Source: Peterkaempfera bronchialis (GTDB taxonomy: Bacteria; Actinomycetota; Actinomycetes; Streptomycetales; Streptomycetaceae). Taken from it: DNA of 64,000 nt. This document shows, piece by piece, positions 8,551 to 16,571 of this stretch (positions within the stretch are counted from its first letter, which is position 1; every line of letters begins with the position of its first letter). The notes under the pieces were generated by a model that saw only the letters and a list, made by a program, of their open reading frames with translations, was not told the DNA's origin and did no database searches. The DNA is taken from the NCBI RefSeq assembly GCF_003258605.2, contig NZ_CP031264.1, positions 3,720,001 to 3,784,000 on the forward strand, written 5' to 3'. Both the position numbers and the translations under genes were made by a program.

Positions 8551-8577
8551 GGCCCCGACCGGAAACCGGTCGGGGCC
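8551..8577 (-). terminator. Hairpin terminator of tRNA-Ser
   Basis: A perfect 12-bp stem (GGCCCCGACCGG / CCGGTCGGGGCC) with an AAA loop, 25 bases beyond the 3' end of tRNA-Ser. It lies just outside the direct repeat and corresponds in position to the hairpin at 997-1019. Confidence 0.75.
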
Positions 8578-8579
8578 CT

Positions 8580-8654
8580 CATCTGCCCAGGTGGGCGGGT
8601 GCGGAGGATACGAGATTCGAACTCGTGAGGGGTTGCCCCCAACACGCTTTCCAA
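8580..8654 (-). repeat. Right copy of the att-like direct repeat
   Basis: This is the functional copy of the 75-bp repeat; it contributes the 3' half of tRNA-Ser plus 22 bases of flank. The intact tRNA lies at this end, so an element here would have entered downstream of the tRNA and extended left to 1025-1099. Confidence 0.7.
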
Positions 8655-8686
8655 GCGTGCGCCCTAGGCCTCTAGGCGAATCCTCC
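8602..8686 (-). tRNA. tRNA-Ser(GGA)
   Basis: Reading the minus strand, the acceptor stem is GGAGGAT/ATCCTCC, the anticodon stem CACGC/GCGTG encloses TTGGAAA (anticodon GGA), the long class II variable arm is TTGGGGGCAACCCCTC, and the T-arm is ACGAG-TTCGAAT-CTCGT. The discriminator is G and CCA is not encoded. It reads UCC and UCU serine codons and is the insertion target of the neighbouring island. Confidence 0.95.
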
Positions 8687-8789
8687 GTGGGAGAGCTTAC
8701 TAGATGCCGGAGGGTGCTCGCGAACCACTACCCGTGACCGGTGGGGGGTCCGAGCCGCGGTTCGGAGTGGGCGTGGGATCCGCTACTCT

Positions 8790-8888
8790 GGTGCCAGCCC
8801 CTCGTGCGGCGTCATCTCGCTGAACCCCCCCAGGGCCGGAAGGCAGCAAGGGTAGGTGAGCTCTGGCGGGTGCACGGGGGGTCCTGTC
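8790..8888 (+). ncRNA. ffs: Signal recognition particle RNA (4.5S/ffs)
   Basis: The conserved SRP domain IV loop is present (GGGCCGGAAGGCAGCAAGGG at about 8833-8852). The flanks pair as a long hairpin: CCCCTCGTGC on the left against GCACGGGGGG on the right. The length of about 95-100 bases is normal for small actinobacterial SRP RNA. It sits immediately upstream of dnaX. Ends are estimated from the outer pairing. Confidence 0.9.
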
Positions 8889-8934
8889 GTCTGGGGGGCG
8901 GTGGACGGGGGCGCCGGTTGTCGGTCCGTCCCTA

Positions 8935-8940
8935 TATCGT
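8935..8940 (+). promoter_or_regulatory. -10-like hexamer before dnaX
   Basis: TATCGT ends seven bases before the GTG start of dnaX, and no Shine-Dalgarno sequence lies between. This fits a leaderless transcript. No convincing -35 is seen. Confidence 0.4.
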
Positions 8941-8947
8941 CGGTGGC

Positions 8948-11161
8948 GTGTCTCTAGCCCTGTACCGCCGCTACCGCCCCGAGACCTTCGCGGAGGTCAT
9001 CGGTCAGGAGCATGTGACCGGTCCGCTCCAGCAGGCTCTCCGCAACAACCGGGTCAACCACGCCTATCTCTTCAGCGGCCCGCGCGGCTGCGGGAAGACG
9101 ACCAGCGCACGCATCCTGGCCCGCTGCCTCAACTGCGAGCAGGGGCCGACTCCCACCCCGTGCGGGGTGTGCCAGTCCTGTACGGACCTGGCGCGGGGCG
9201 GTCCGGGCTCGATCGACGTCATCGAGATCGACGCGGCTTCGCACGGTGGTGTGGACGACGCGCGCGAGCTGCGTGAGCGGGCGTTCTTCGCGCCTGTGCA
9301 CAGCCGGTACAAGATCTTCATCCTGGACGAGGCCCACATGGTCACCTCGGCGGGGTTCAACGCCCTGCTGAAGGTGGTCGAGGAGCCCCCGGAGCATCTG
9401 AAGTTCATCTTCGCGACCACGGAGCCGGAGAAGGTGATCGGGACCATCCGGTCCCGCACCCACCACTACCCCTTCCGCCTGGTCCCGCCCGGCACCCTGC
9501 GGGACTATCTGGCCGAGGTCTGCGGCCGGGAGTCCATCCAGGTCGAGGAGAGCGTCTTTCCGCTGGTCGTGCGAGCCGGGGCCGGTTCGGTCCGGGACTC
9601 GATGTCGGTGATGGACCAGCTGCTGGCCGGGGCCGGCGAGCAGGGCGTGACGTACAGCATGGCCACCGCCCTGCTCGGCTACACCGACGCCACGCTGCTG
9701 GACGAGGTCGTGGACGCCTTTGCCGCGCATGACGGCGCCACCGTCTTCCGGGTGGTGGACCGGGTGGTGGAGGGCGGGCACGATCCGCGGCGGTTTGTCG
9801 CCGACCTGCTGGAGCGGCTGCGCGATCTGGTGATCCTGGCGGCCGTGCCGGACGCGGCGGAGAAGGGGCTGATCGACGCCCCGGCCGACCGGGTGGAGGT
9901 CATGGCGGGCCAGGCCCAGGCGTTCGGCCCGGCCGAGCTCAGCCGGGCCGCCGACATCGTCAACACCGGGCTCACCGAGATGCGTGGCAACGCCGCGCCG
10001 AGGCTCCAGCTGGAGCTGATCTGCGCCCGGGTGATGCTGCCCGGGGCGTACGACGACGAGCTGTCGTTGCAGGCCCGGCTGGACAAGCTGGAGCGGCGGG
10101 CGGCCCTGGGCGGGGTCGCGGCACCGGTGGCGGAGCCTGTGCATGTGCAGGTGCAGCAGGCGCCCTCTGCCCCGGCGGTCCAAGCCGCACCGCCGCAGGC
10201 TGCCCCCGCCGCCGCCCCCGAGCCGCCGAGGGCCCCTGCGGGTGCACCGGCGCCCGCCACCGCGCCCGGCGCCTGGCCGATCCCGCGCAGTTTCTCGCCC
10301 GGTGGGAGCGCCACCCCGCCGTCGGCACCCCCGGCCGCCCCGCCAACCGCACAGTCGACCGCAGCCGAGCCGCCGCAGCCCGCCCCGGCCCAGCCGGTGT
10401 CGCCGCCGCAGCCCGTGGCCGCCCAGCCGTCCGCCGCCCAGCCGTCCGCCGCCGCGCAGCAGGGAGCGGCGCAGATCCGGCAGCTGTGGCCGCAGATCCT
10501 GGAGGCGGTGAAGAACCGGCGCCGCTTCACCTGGATCCTGCTCAGCCAGAACGGCCAGGTGGCGGGCTTCGACGGCAGCGTGCTCCAGGTGTCCTTCATC
10601 AACCCGGGCGCCCGTGACAGCTTCGTCAACGGCAAGAGCGATGAGATCCTCCGCCAGGCGATCGCCGACACGCTGGGCGCCGACTGGCGTATCGAGGCCA
10701 TCGTGGACCCGTCCGGCGGCTCCGCGCCGCCACCCTCCCCGGGCGGCGGTGGCAGCGGCGGCAATGGTGGCGGTGGCGGCTGGGGCGGCGGCGGTGGCTT
10801 CGACGCCCCACGGCCCGCCGCGCCCGCACCGGCCCCCGCGCAGAGCCCGGCGCCTGCACCGTCCCCGGCCCAGCAGACGGCTCAGCGCACCTCCGCGCCC
10901 ACCACCCCGGCCCAGGCTCCGGCACCCGCCCAGGCCGCCCCCCGCCCCCTCCGCCGGTCGCCCCCGAGGACGACATCCCGGAGGAGGACGACCCGGACCT
11001 CAACGAGGAGGCGTTCTCCGGCCAGGACCTCATCGTCCGGGAGCTGGGTGCGACCGTGCTGGAGGAGATCCGACACGAGTAGGTCGACGGCCAGGGCGGC
11101 AGCGGCCGTCCCCGGAGGCCGTCCCCGGAGGCCGTCCCCGGTCGGCGGAGCCAGCACGTAG
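8948..11161 (+). CDS. dnaX: DNA polymerase III subunit gamma/tau, 3' end out of frame
   Basis: The clamp-loader ATPase starts at GTG 8948 (MSLALYRRYRPETFAEVIGQ), with Walker A GPRGCGKTT, the zinc cysteines around CLNCEQGPTPTPCGVCQSC, and the DEAH box FILDEAHMV. A Pro/Ala-rich linker follows the lid domain. The conserved tau C-terminus (GQDLIVRELGATVLEEIRHE, TAG at 11080-11082) is present but lies in the -1 frame relative to the body. The switch must occur near the C-run at 10938-10943. The zero frame instead runs through an Arg-rich tail to 11161. Either an indel or a -1 slip explains this. It loads the beta clamp in the replisome. Confidence 0.9.
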   Translation: MSLALYRRYRPETFAEVIGQEHVTGPLQQALRNNRVNHAYLFSGPRGCGKTTSARILARCLNCEQGPTPTPCGVCQSCTDLARGGPGSIDVIEIDAASHGGVDDARELRERAFFAPVHSRYKIFILDEAHMVTSAGFNALLKVVEEPPEHLKFIFATTEPEKVIGTIRSRTHHYPFRLVPPGTLRDYLAEVCGRESIQVEESVFPLVVRAGAGSVRDSMSVMDQLLAGAGEQGVTYSMATALLGYTDATLLDEVVDAFAAHDGATVFRVVDRVVEGGHDPRRFVADLLERLRDLVILAAVPDAAEKGLIDAPADRVEVMAGQAQAFGPAELSRAADIVNTGLTEMRGNAAPRLQLELICARVMLPGAYDDELSLQARLDKLERRAALGGVAAPVAEPVHVQVQQAPSAPAVQAAPPQAAPAAAPEPPRAPAGAPAPATAPGAWPIPRSFSPGGSATPPSAPPAAPPTAQSTAAEPPQPAPAQPVSPPQPVAAQPSAAQPSAAAQQGAAQIRQLWPQILEAVKNRRRFTWILLSQNGQVAGFDGSVLQVSFINPGARDSFVNGKSDEILRQAIADTLGADWRIEAIVDPSGGSAPPPSPGGGGSGGNGGGGGWGGGGGFDAPRPAAPAPAPAQSPAPAPSPAQQTAQRTSAPTTPAQAPAPAQAAPRPLRRSPPRTTSRRRTTRTSTRRRSPARTSSSGSWVRPCWRRSDTSRSTARAAAAVPGGRPRRPSPVGGAST

Positions 11162-11207
11162 GCTCGACATGTCGTACGACGTCGTCATCCTCAGGTAGGA
11201 GTGAGCC

Positions 11208-11555
11208 GTGTTCCCCGGTGGTGGCCAGCCCAATATGCAGCAGCTGCTCAAGCAGGCGCAGAAGATGCAGGAGGAGCTCGCCCGGGCCCAGCAGGAGCTG
11301 GCCGAGGCGAAGGTGAACGGTACGGCGGGCGGTGGCCTGGTCGAGGCGACGGTGACCGGCGCGGGTGAGCTGGTGGCGCTGACCATCGCGCCCGCCGCTG
11401 TGGACCCCGAGGACACCGAGACCCTCGCCGACCTGGTGCTGGCGGCGGTACGCGACGCGACCGCCACCGCGCAGAAGATGCAGTCCGACCGGCTCGGCCC
11501 GCTCGCGCAGGGTCTCGGCGGTCCGGGCGGGGGCATCCCGGGCCTGCCGTTCTGA
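11208..11555 (+). CDS. ebfC: YbaB/EbfC family nucleoid-associated protein, 115 aa
   Basis: A small DNA-binding homodimer usually encoded between dnaX and recR, as here. The N-terminus is [20 protein letters not shown] followed by a charged helix, then [20 protein letters not shown], the typical central hairpin. GTG 11208 follows AGGAG. Residues 95-115 form a Gly/Pro tail. The last codons and the stop belong to a tandem repeat. Confidence 0.92.
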   Translation: MFPGGGQPNMQQLLKQAQKMQEELARAQQELAEAKVNGTAGGGLVEATVTGAGELVALTIAPAAVDPEDTETLADLVLAAVRDATATAQKMQSDRLGPLAQGLGGPGGGIPGLPF

Positions 11556-11597
11556 CCATGCCGTTCTGACCATGCCGTTCCGAGCTGTGCCGTTGCC
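11545..11597 (+). repeat. 14-bp tandem repeat over the ebfC stop codon
   Basis: The unit TGCCGTTCTGACCA occurs twice perfectly (11545-11558, 11559-11572), followed by two degenerate copies starting at 11573 and 11588. The unit contains the ebfC stop TGA, so terminal codons and stop were duplicated together. Confidence 0.8.
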
Positions 11598-11722
11598 GGT
11601 TCCGCCGGATCGGACAAGAACGTCACAGGTTTTTCGGGCGTCGGACGGTGTGTCCGGCGCCCGGCTCGTTGGATGATGGCCACGGACGTCCGCCGTCGGC
11701 GGCGGCTCAGGGAAGGCATGAC

Positions 11723-12322
11723 GTGTACGAAGGCGTAGTTCAGGACCTGATCGACGAACTGGGCAGGCTGCCCGGCGTCGGGCCCAAGAGCGCGCAGCGG
11801 ATCGCCTTCCACATCCTGCAGGCGGACCCGGTGGATGTGCGGCGTCTGGCCCACGCCCTCCAGCAGGTCAAGGAGAAGGTGCGGTTCTGCGCCGTCTGCG
11901 GCAATGTGGCCGAGTCCGAGCTGTGCCGGGTCTGCCAGGACCCGCGCCGCGACCCGGCGCTGATCTGCGTGGTCGAGGAGCCCAAGGACGTGGTGGCGGT
12001 GGAGCGGACCCGCGAGTTCCGCGGCCGCTACCACGTGCTCGGCGGGGCGATCAGCCCCATCGAGGGGGTGGGCCCGGACGACCTGCGCATCCGTGAGCTG
12101 CTGGCGCGGCTCGCGGACGGCACCGTGACCGAGCTGATCCTGGCCACCGACCCCAACCTGGAGGGGGAGGCGACGGCCACCTATCTGGCCCGGCTGTGCA
12201 AGCCGATGGGTCTCAAGGTGACCCGTCTGGCCAGCGGCCTGCCGGTGGGGGGAGACCTGGAGTACGCCGACGAGGTCACCCTCGGACGGGCCTTCGAAGG
12301 GAGACGACTGCTCGATGTCTGA
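11723..12322 (+). CDS. recR: Recombination mediator RecR, 199 aa
   Basis: The start is GTG 11723 ([20 protein letters not shown]), eight bases after GGGAAGG; the longer frame upstream is not conserved in character. HhH motif [17 protein letters not shown], Cys4 zinc finger [16 protein letters not shown], and a Toprim domain starting [14 protein letters not shown] with [16 protein letters not shown]. It works with RecF/RecO to load RecA at gaps. Its stop overlaps the start of the DUF5063 gene by eight bases. Confidence 0.95.
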   Translation: MYEGVVQDLIDELGRLPGVGPKSAQRIAFHILQADPVDVRRLAHALQQVKEKVRFCAVCGNVAESELCRVCQDPRRDPALICVVEEPKDVVAVERTREFRGRYHVLGGAISPIEGVGPDDLRIRELLARLADGTVTELILATDPNLEGEATATYLARLCKPMGLKVTRLASGLPVGGDLEYADEVTLGRAFEGRRLLDV

Positions 12323-12983
12323 CGCCGTACACGCCACCTCTGGCCATGCCCCGGGTGCGGAGCCGGACGAGTTCGCGGTGCAGATCGCGGACTCGGTCAA
12401 CAGCTTTGTGCTGGCGCTGCACGAGATCGCCAAGGGCGACGAGCCCGGCAGCGCGGTCTCGCTGATGCTGCTGGAGGTCTCGCAGCTGCTGCTGGCCGGG
12501 GGCCGCCTGGGCGCGATCGAGGACGTCCTTCCGGACGACCGGTTCGAGCCGGACGCGGGCCCGGAGCCGGACGGCGACGACCTGCGGGAGAAGCTGGCCG
12601 AGCTGCTGGCACCGATCGACGTCTACCACGAGGTCTTCGACCCGTACGGACCGCCGGAGAAGCCCGCCACCTTCCGGATCTCCGACGACCTGGCCGGGGT
12701 GGTCACCGATCTGCGCCACGGCCTGACCCACTACCGCGAGGGCCGGATCAGCGAGGCCATGTGGTGGTGGCAGTTCTCCTACCTCTCTAACTGGGGCTCC
12801 ACCTGCACCGGCGTGCTGCGCGCCCTGCAGTCGCTGGTGGCGCATGTCCGGCTGGACAGCCCGCTGGGCGACATCCCGGACGGTACCGACACCGACGACG
12901 ACGGCCTCACCGACGAGCAGCTGGAGGCGCAGGCCGGGGCCCTGATGGCGGCCGAGCTGGGTCGGCACCGGCAGCCCCGCTAA
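12315..12983 (+). CDS. DUF5063-domain protein, 222 aa
   Basis: It starts inside the recR 3' end, so it is translationally coupled. The sequence has the pattern [20 protein letters not shown] and [20 protein letters not shown], then [20 protein letters not shown], matching DUF5063 proteins found next to recR in actinobacteria. A four-Asp DTDDDG stretch precedes the C-terminus. No catalytic motif is seen; soluble, function unknown. Confidence 0.85.
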   Translation: MSDAVHATSGHAPGAEPDEFAVQIADSVNSFVLALHEIAKGDEPGSAVSLMLLEVSQLLLAGGRLGAIEDVLPDDRFEPDAGPEPDGDDLREKLAELLAPIDVYHEVFDPYGPPEKPATFRISDDLAGVVTDLRHGLTHYREGRISEAMWWWQFSYLSNWGSTCTGVLRALQSLVAHVRLDSPLGDIPDGTDTDDDGLTDEQLEAQAGALMAAELGRHRQPR

Positions 12984-13099
12984 GCGGGTGGACGGACCGT
13001 ACCCTGGAACGGACGTCTCATCATGTGGAATATCGGCGGCCCCGGAGCCCTGCTCGTTAGACTGGGTCGACCGCAAGACACACCGATCGAGGAGCGCAC

Positions 13100-14380
13100 G
13101 TGGGCCTTGTCGTGCAGAAGTACGGCGGCTCCTCCGTTGCGGATGCCGAGGGCATCAAGCGCGTCGCCCGCCGGATCGTGGACACCAAGAAGGACGGCCA
13201 TGAGGTCGTCGTCGTGGTGTCCGCGATGGGCGACACTACGGACGAGCTCATCGACCTCGCGGAGCAGGTGTCCCCCATCCCTGCCGGACGCGAGCTCGAC
13301 ATGCTGCTGACCGCCGGAGAGCGCATCTCCATGGCGCTGCTGGCGATGGCGATCAAATCCCTGGGCCACGAGGCCCAGTCGTTCACCGGCAGCCAGGCAG
13401 GTGTCATCACCGACTCGGTCCACAACAAAGCGCGCATCATCGACGTGACGCCGGGCCGCATCCGCAACGCCCTGGACAAGGGCAACATCGCGATCGTGGC
13501 CGGCTTCCAGGGTGTCTCCCAGGACAGCAAGGACATCACCACCCTCGGTCGTGGCGGCTCCGACACCACCGCGGTGGCGCTGGCCGCCGCGCTGGACGCC
13601 GAGGTCTGCGAGATCTACACCGACGTGGACGGCGTCTTCACCGCCGACCCGCGCGTGGTGAAGAAGGCCCGCAAGATCGACTGGATCGCGTACGAGGACA
13701 TGCTGGAGCTGGCCTCCTCGGGGTCCAAGGTCCTGCTGCACCGCTGCGTGGAGTACGCGCGCCGCTACAACATGCCCATCCACGTGCGGTCGTCGTTCTC
13801 CGGCCACGTGGGTACCTGGGTCAGCAACGAGAAGCCGACGAAGCCCGAAGGGGGCGAGATGGAGCAGGCGATCATCTCCGGAGTCGCCCACGACACGTCC
13901 GAGGCCAAGGTCACGGTCGTCGGGGTGCCGGACAAGCCGGGCGAGGCGGCCCGCATCTTCCGCGCCATCGCGGACTCCGAGATCAACATCGACATGGTGG
14001 TGCAGAACGTGTCGGCGGCTGCCACCGGCCTCACCGACATCTCCTTCACCCTGCCCATGGCCGACGGCCACCGGGCGATCGACTCCCTGGAGAAGGCCAA
14101 GGCCGTCGTCGGCTTTGAGTCGCTCCGCTACGACGACCAGATCGCCAAGATCTCCCTGGTCGGAGCGGGTATGCGTTCCAATCCCGGCGTCACTGCGGCC
14201 TTCTTCGAGGCGCTCTCGGGCGCGGGCGTCAACATCGAGCTCATCTCGACCTCCGAGATCCGCATCTCGGTGGTCACCCGGGCCGACGACGTCAACGAGG
14301 CCGTACGCGCCGTCCACACCGCTTTCGGCCTGGACAGCGAGTCCGACGAGGCCGTCGTCTACGGAGGTACCGGCCGATGA
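13100..14380 (+). CDS. ask: Aspartate kinase, 426 aa
   Basis: First step of lysine, threonine, methionine and diaminopimelate synthesis: phosphorylation of aspartate. GTG 13100 follows GAGGAGCGCAC. The kinase core begins [20 protein letters not shown] and includes [19 protein letters not shown]. Two C-terminal ACT domains ([17 protein letters not shown] and [14 protein letters not shown]) bind feedback effectors. Stop and start overlap (ATGA) with asd, forming an ask-asd operon. Confidence 0.97.
   Translation: MGLVVQKYGGSSVADAEGIKRVARRIVDTKKDGHEVVVVVSAMGDTTDELIDLAEQVSPIPAGRELDMLLTAGERISMALLAMAIKSLGHEAQSFTGSQAGVITDSVHNKARIIDVTPGRIRNALDKGNIAIVAGFQGVSQDSKDITTLGRGGSDTTAVALAAALDAEVCEIYTDVDGVFTADPRVVKKARKIDWIAYEDMLELASSGSKVLLHRCVEYARRYNMPIHVRSSFSGHVGTWVSNEKPTKPEGGEMEQAIISGVAHDTSEAKVTVVGVPDKPGEAARIFRAIADSEINIDMVVQNVSAAATGLTDISFTLPMADGHRAIDSLEKAKAVVGFESLRYDDQIAKISLVGAGMRSNPGVTAAFFEALSGAGVNIELISTSEIRISVVTRADDVNEAVRAVHTAFGLDSESDEAVVYGGTGR
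13859..14380 (+). CDS. Probable internal start: aspartokinase beta subunit
   Basis: An in-frame ATG at 13859 follows GAAGGGGGCGAG, a good ribosome site, and opens with [20 protein letters not shown]. In Corynebacterium, Bacillus and related bacteria the beta subunit (ACT domains only) of alpha2-beta2 aspartokinases is made from this position. The sequence supports the same 173-residue product here; expression is inferred. Confidence 0.55.
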   Translation: MEQAIISGVAHDTSEAKVTVVGVPDKPGEAARIFRAIADSEINIDMVVQNVSAAATGLTDISFTLPMADGHRAIDSLEKAKAVVGFESLRYDDQIAKISLVGAGMRSNPGVTAAFFEALSGAGVNIELISTSEIRISVVTRADDVNEAVRAVHTAFGLDSESDEAVVYGGTGR

Positions 14381-15447
14381 CCGCCGCCGACCCCGCCCGC
14401 AAGCCCACCCTGGCCGTCGTCGGCGCCACCGGCGCCGTCGGCACCGTGATGCTGGACATCCTCTCCACCCGGGAGAACGTCTGGGGCGAGATCCGGCTCA
14501 TCGCCTCCCCCCGCTCGGCCGGCAAGAAGCTGGTCGTGCGCGGTGAGGAGGTCGAGGTCATCGCGCTCTCCGAGGAGGCGTTCGACGGCGTCGACGTCGC
14601 CATGTTCGACGTCCCGGACGAGGTCTCCGCCCAGTGGGCGCCGGTCGCCGCCGCCCGGGGCGCGGTCGCCGTCGACAACTCCGGGGCGTTCCGGATGGAC
14701 GACGACGTTCCGCTGGTGGTGCCCGAGGTGAACGCCCCGGCGGCCCGCAACCGCCCCCGCGGCATCATCTCCAACCCCAACTGCACCACCCTCTCCATGA
14801 TCGTCGCTCTTGGCGCGCTGCATGCCGAGTTCGGCCTCAAGGAGCTGGTCGTCGCCTCGTACCAGGCGGCCTCCGGCGCCGGTCAGCCCGGCGTGGACAC
14901 CCTGCGCGACCAGATCGCCAAGGTGGCCGGGACCGAGCTGGGCACCGCCACCGGCGACCTGCGCGCCGCCGTCGGCGACACCGGCCCCTTCCCGGCGCCG
15001 CTGGTGCTCAACGCGGTGCCGTGGGCGGGCTCCCTCAAGGAGGGCGGCTGGTCCTCCGAGGAGCTCAAGGTCCGCAACGAGTCCCGCAAGATCCTCGGCC
15101 TGCCGGACCTCCGGGTCTCCGCGACCTGCGTCCGCATCCCGGTGATCACCACCCACTCGCTGGCCGTGCACGCGGTCTTCGAGAACGAGGTCTCCGTCGA
15201 GCGGGCGCACGGCATCCTGCGGGAGGCCCCCGGCGTGGTGCTGTACGACAACCCGGGCGCGGGGGAGTTCCCCACCCCCAACGACGTCGTCGGCACCGAC
15301 CCCACCTGGGTCGGCCGGGTGCGCCGTGCCGTCGACGACCCGCTGGCGCTGGACCTGTTCCTCTGCGGCGACAACCTGCGCAAGGGGGCGGCGCTCAACA
15401 CCGCCCAGATCGCGGAGCTGATCGCGGCGGAGCTCAGCGCCGGCTGA
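14377..15447 (+). CDS. asd: Aspartate-semialdehyde dehydrogenase, 356 aa
   Basis: NADPH-dependent reduction of aspartyl phosphate. N-terminal [14 protein letters not shown] binds the cofactor; the catalytic cysteine is Cys136 in SNPNCTT; the substrate region reads [18 protein letters not shown]. Length is normal. It overlaps ask by four bases. The product feeds diaminopimelate for the cell wall as well as Lys/Thr/Met. Its stop lies inside a 14-bp tandem repeat. Confidence 0.97.
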   Translation: MTAADPARKPTLAVVGATGAVGTVMLDILSTRENVWGEIRLIASPRSAGKKLVVRGEEVEVIALSEEAFDGVDVAMFDVPDEVSAQWAPVAAARGAVAVDNSGAFRMDDDVPLVVPEVNAPAARNRPRGIISNPNCTTLSMIVALGALHAEFGLKELVVASYQAASGAGQPGVDTLRDQIAKVAGTELGTATGDLRAAVGDTGPFPAPLVLNAVPWAGSLKEGGWSSEELKVRNESRKILGLPDLRVSATCVRIPVITTHSLAVHAVFENEVSVERAHGILREAPGVVLYDNPGAGEFPTPNDVVGTDPTWVGRVRRAVDDPLALDLFLCGDNLRKGAALNTAQIAELIAAELSAG

Positions 15448-15483
15448 GCGGCGCATCAGCGCCGGCTGAGCGCCGGCTGAGCG
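15435..15483 (+). repeat. Tandem repeat over the asd stop codon
   Basis: CAGCGCCGGCTGAG occurs at 15435-15448 and 15457-15470, followed by a shortened copy (CGCCGGCTGAGCG). Each copy includes the in-frame Ser-Ala-Gly-stop end of asd. Confidence 0.75.
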
Positions 15484-15548
15484 TCGACTGGGAATCGCTG
15501 AGGACTTCCTGAGTCCCACGCGCAACCGTTCGCACCTCCGGTGCGTGT

Positions 15549-15585
15549 CCCCCTCGGGGGAGTTCTGCGAACTCCTCCGAGGGGG
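15549..15585 (+). terminator. Strong hairpin terminator after ask-asd
   Basis: CCCCCTCGG-GGGAGTTC and GAACTC-CTCCGAGGGGG form a long stem with a TGC loop, followed by CTTTGCTTT. This is the best terminator in the window and closes the operon before the sigma factor region. Confidence 0.85.
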
Positions 15586-15653
15586 CTTTGCTTTGTCCGG
15601 ATAGGCCCCGGAACTGCACTGATGCCCGCGCGCGGCAGGAGGGGGGCACTGCG

Positions 15654-15773
15654 ATGTCCACACGGCGGCCGATTACGGTGGTGCAACCACCGGCAGCCGT
15701 CGCCCCCGCAGCGCGGGCGGTGCGGGGCAGGCGGCGAAGAAAGAAGAAAGCCACCGGGGCAGTGCAACCGTGA
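15654..15773 (+). CDS. Small basic peptide, 39 aa
   Basis: ATG 15654 follows GGAGGGGGG. The product begins MSTRRPITVVQPPAAV and carries the cluster RGRRRRKKK before a short tail. No domain is recognised; the charge suggests nucleic-acid or membrane binding. It lies between the asd terminator and the sigma factor gene, in the same direction. The ribosome site is good, but a chance frame cannot be excluded. Confidence 0.45.
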   Translation: MSTRRPITVVQPPAAVAPAARAVRGRRRRKKKATGAVQP

Positions 15774-15797
15774 CGGGGGGTCGAGTGTCCAACAGTC

Positions 15798-16571
15798 GTG
15801 GCGGAGATGCTGGGTGTGGAGAGCAGAGGCGTCGGTGCGGCCGACGGCAGAGCCGTCCTGGGCCGCAGCGCCGTACAGCGCTCGGCCCTGCTCGCCCCCA
15901 TGGCGGCGCCCGCCCGTCCCGCAGCCCGGAAGAGACCTGCCCTGTTCGCTCTCGCACCCGTCCCGGTCCCGGTTCCGGCTTCGGCGTCCGTCGGTGGAGC
16001 AGCCGTGATCACGCCGTTCCCGGCCGTGCTCCGACCCGCTGAGCGTGGCGGGGCAGCGACGGTGGAGACGGCCGCCGAGGGCACCAGCGTCGACCTGCTC
16101 ACCGAGACCTACCGCGCGCACTACCGCTCCCTGCTCGGTCTCGCCGCCCTGCTGCTCGACGACACCGCCTCCTGCGAGGACGTCGTACAGGAGGCGTTCA
16201 TCAGGGTGCATGCCGCCCGCCGCCGCGTCCGCGAGCCCGAGAAGACCCTCGCATACCTGCGGCAGACCGTGGTCAACCTCTCCCGCTCGGCCCTGCGCCG
16301 GCGCATCCTCGGGCTGCGGCTGCTGCCCAAGCCGATGCCCGACATGGCCAGCGCCGAGGAGGGGGCGTACGAGGCCCTGGAGCGCGACCAGCTCAAGGAC
16401 GCCCTGCGCGGCCTCCAGCGCCGCCAGCGCGAGGTACTGGTGCTGCGCTACTTTGCCGATATGACGGAGGCTCAGGTGGCCGAGACGCTGGGCATCTCTG
16501 TGGGCTCGGTCAAGGCGTACGGCTCGCGTGGCCTGGCGGCCCTGCGGGTCCGCATGGAGGCGCAGACATGA
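15798..16571 (+). CDS. ECF (SigE-family) RNA polymerase sigma factor, 257 aa
   Basis: Region 2 is TETYRAHYRSLLGLAALLLD then SCEDVVQEAFIRVHA; region 4 is LQRRQREVLVLRYFADMTEA then VGSVKAYGSRGLAALR. The first ~90 residues are Ala/Pro-rich, so the true start may be later: GTG 16003 has GGTGGAGC before it and GTG 16061 begins just ahead of region 2. The stop overlaps the next gene, a membrane protein of the kind that regulates ECF factors. Confidence 0.88.
   Translation: MAEMLGVESRGVGAADGRAVLGRSAVQRSALLAPMAAPARPAARKRPALFALAPVPVPVPASASVGGAAVITPFPAVLRPAERGGAATVETAAEGTSVDLLTETYRAHYRSLLGLAALLLDDTASCEDVVQEAFIRVHAARRRVREPEKTLAYLRQTVVNLSRSALRRRILGLRLLPKPMPDMASAEEGAYEALERDQLKDALRGLQRRQREVLVLRYFADMTEAQVAETLGISVGSVKAYGSRGLAALRVRMEAQT

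Noticed and set aside
8286-8654. Minus-strand 122-codon frame
   Set aside because: Its first codons are inside tRNA-Ser and it runs through the tRNA terminator.
10935-10960. E. coli-like programmed frameshift cassette in dnaX
   Set aside because: There is no A-heptamer or upstream Shine-Dalgarno-like stimulator; only C-runs are present, so programmed shifting is not established.
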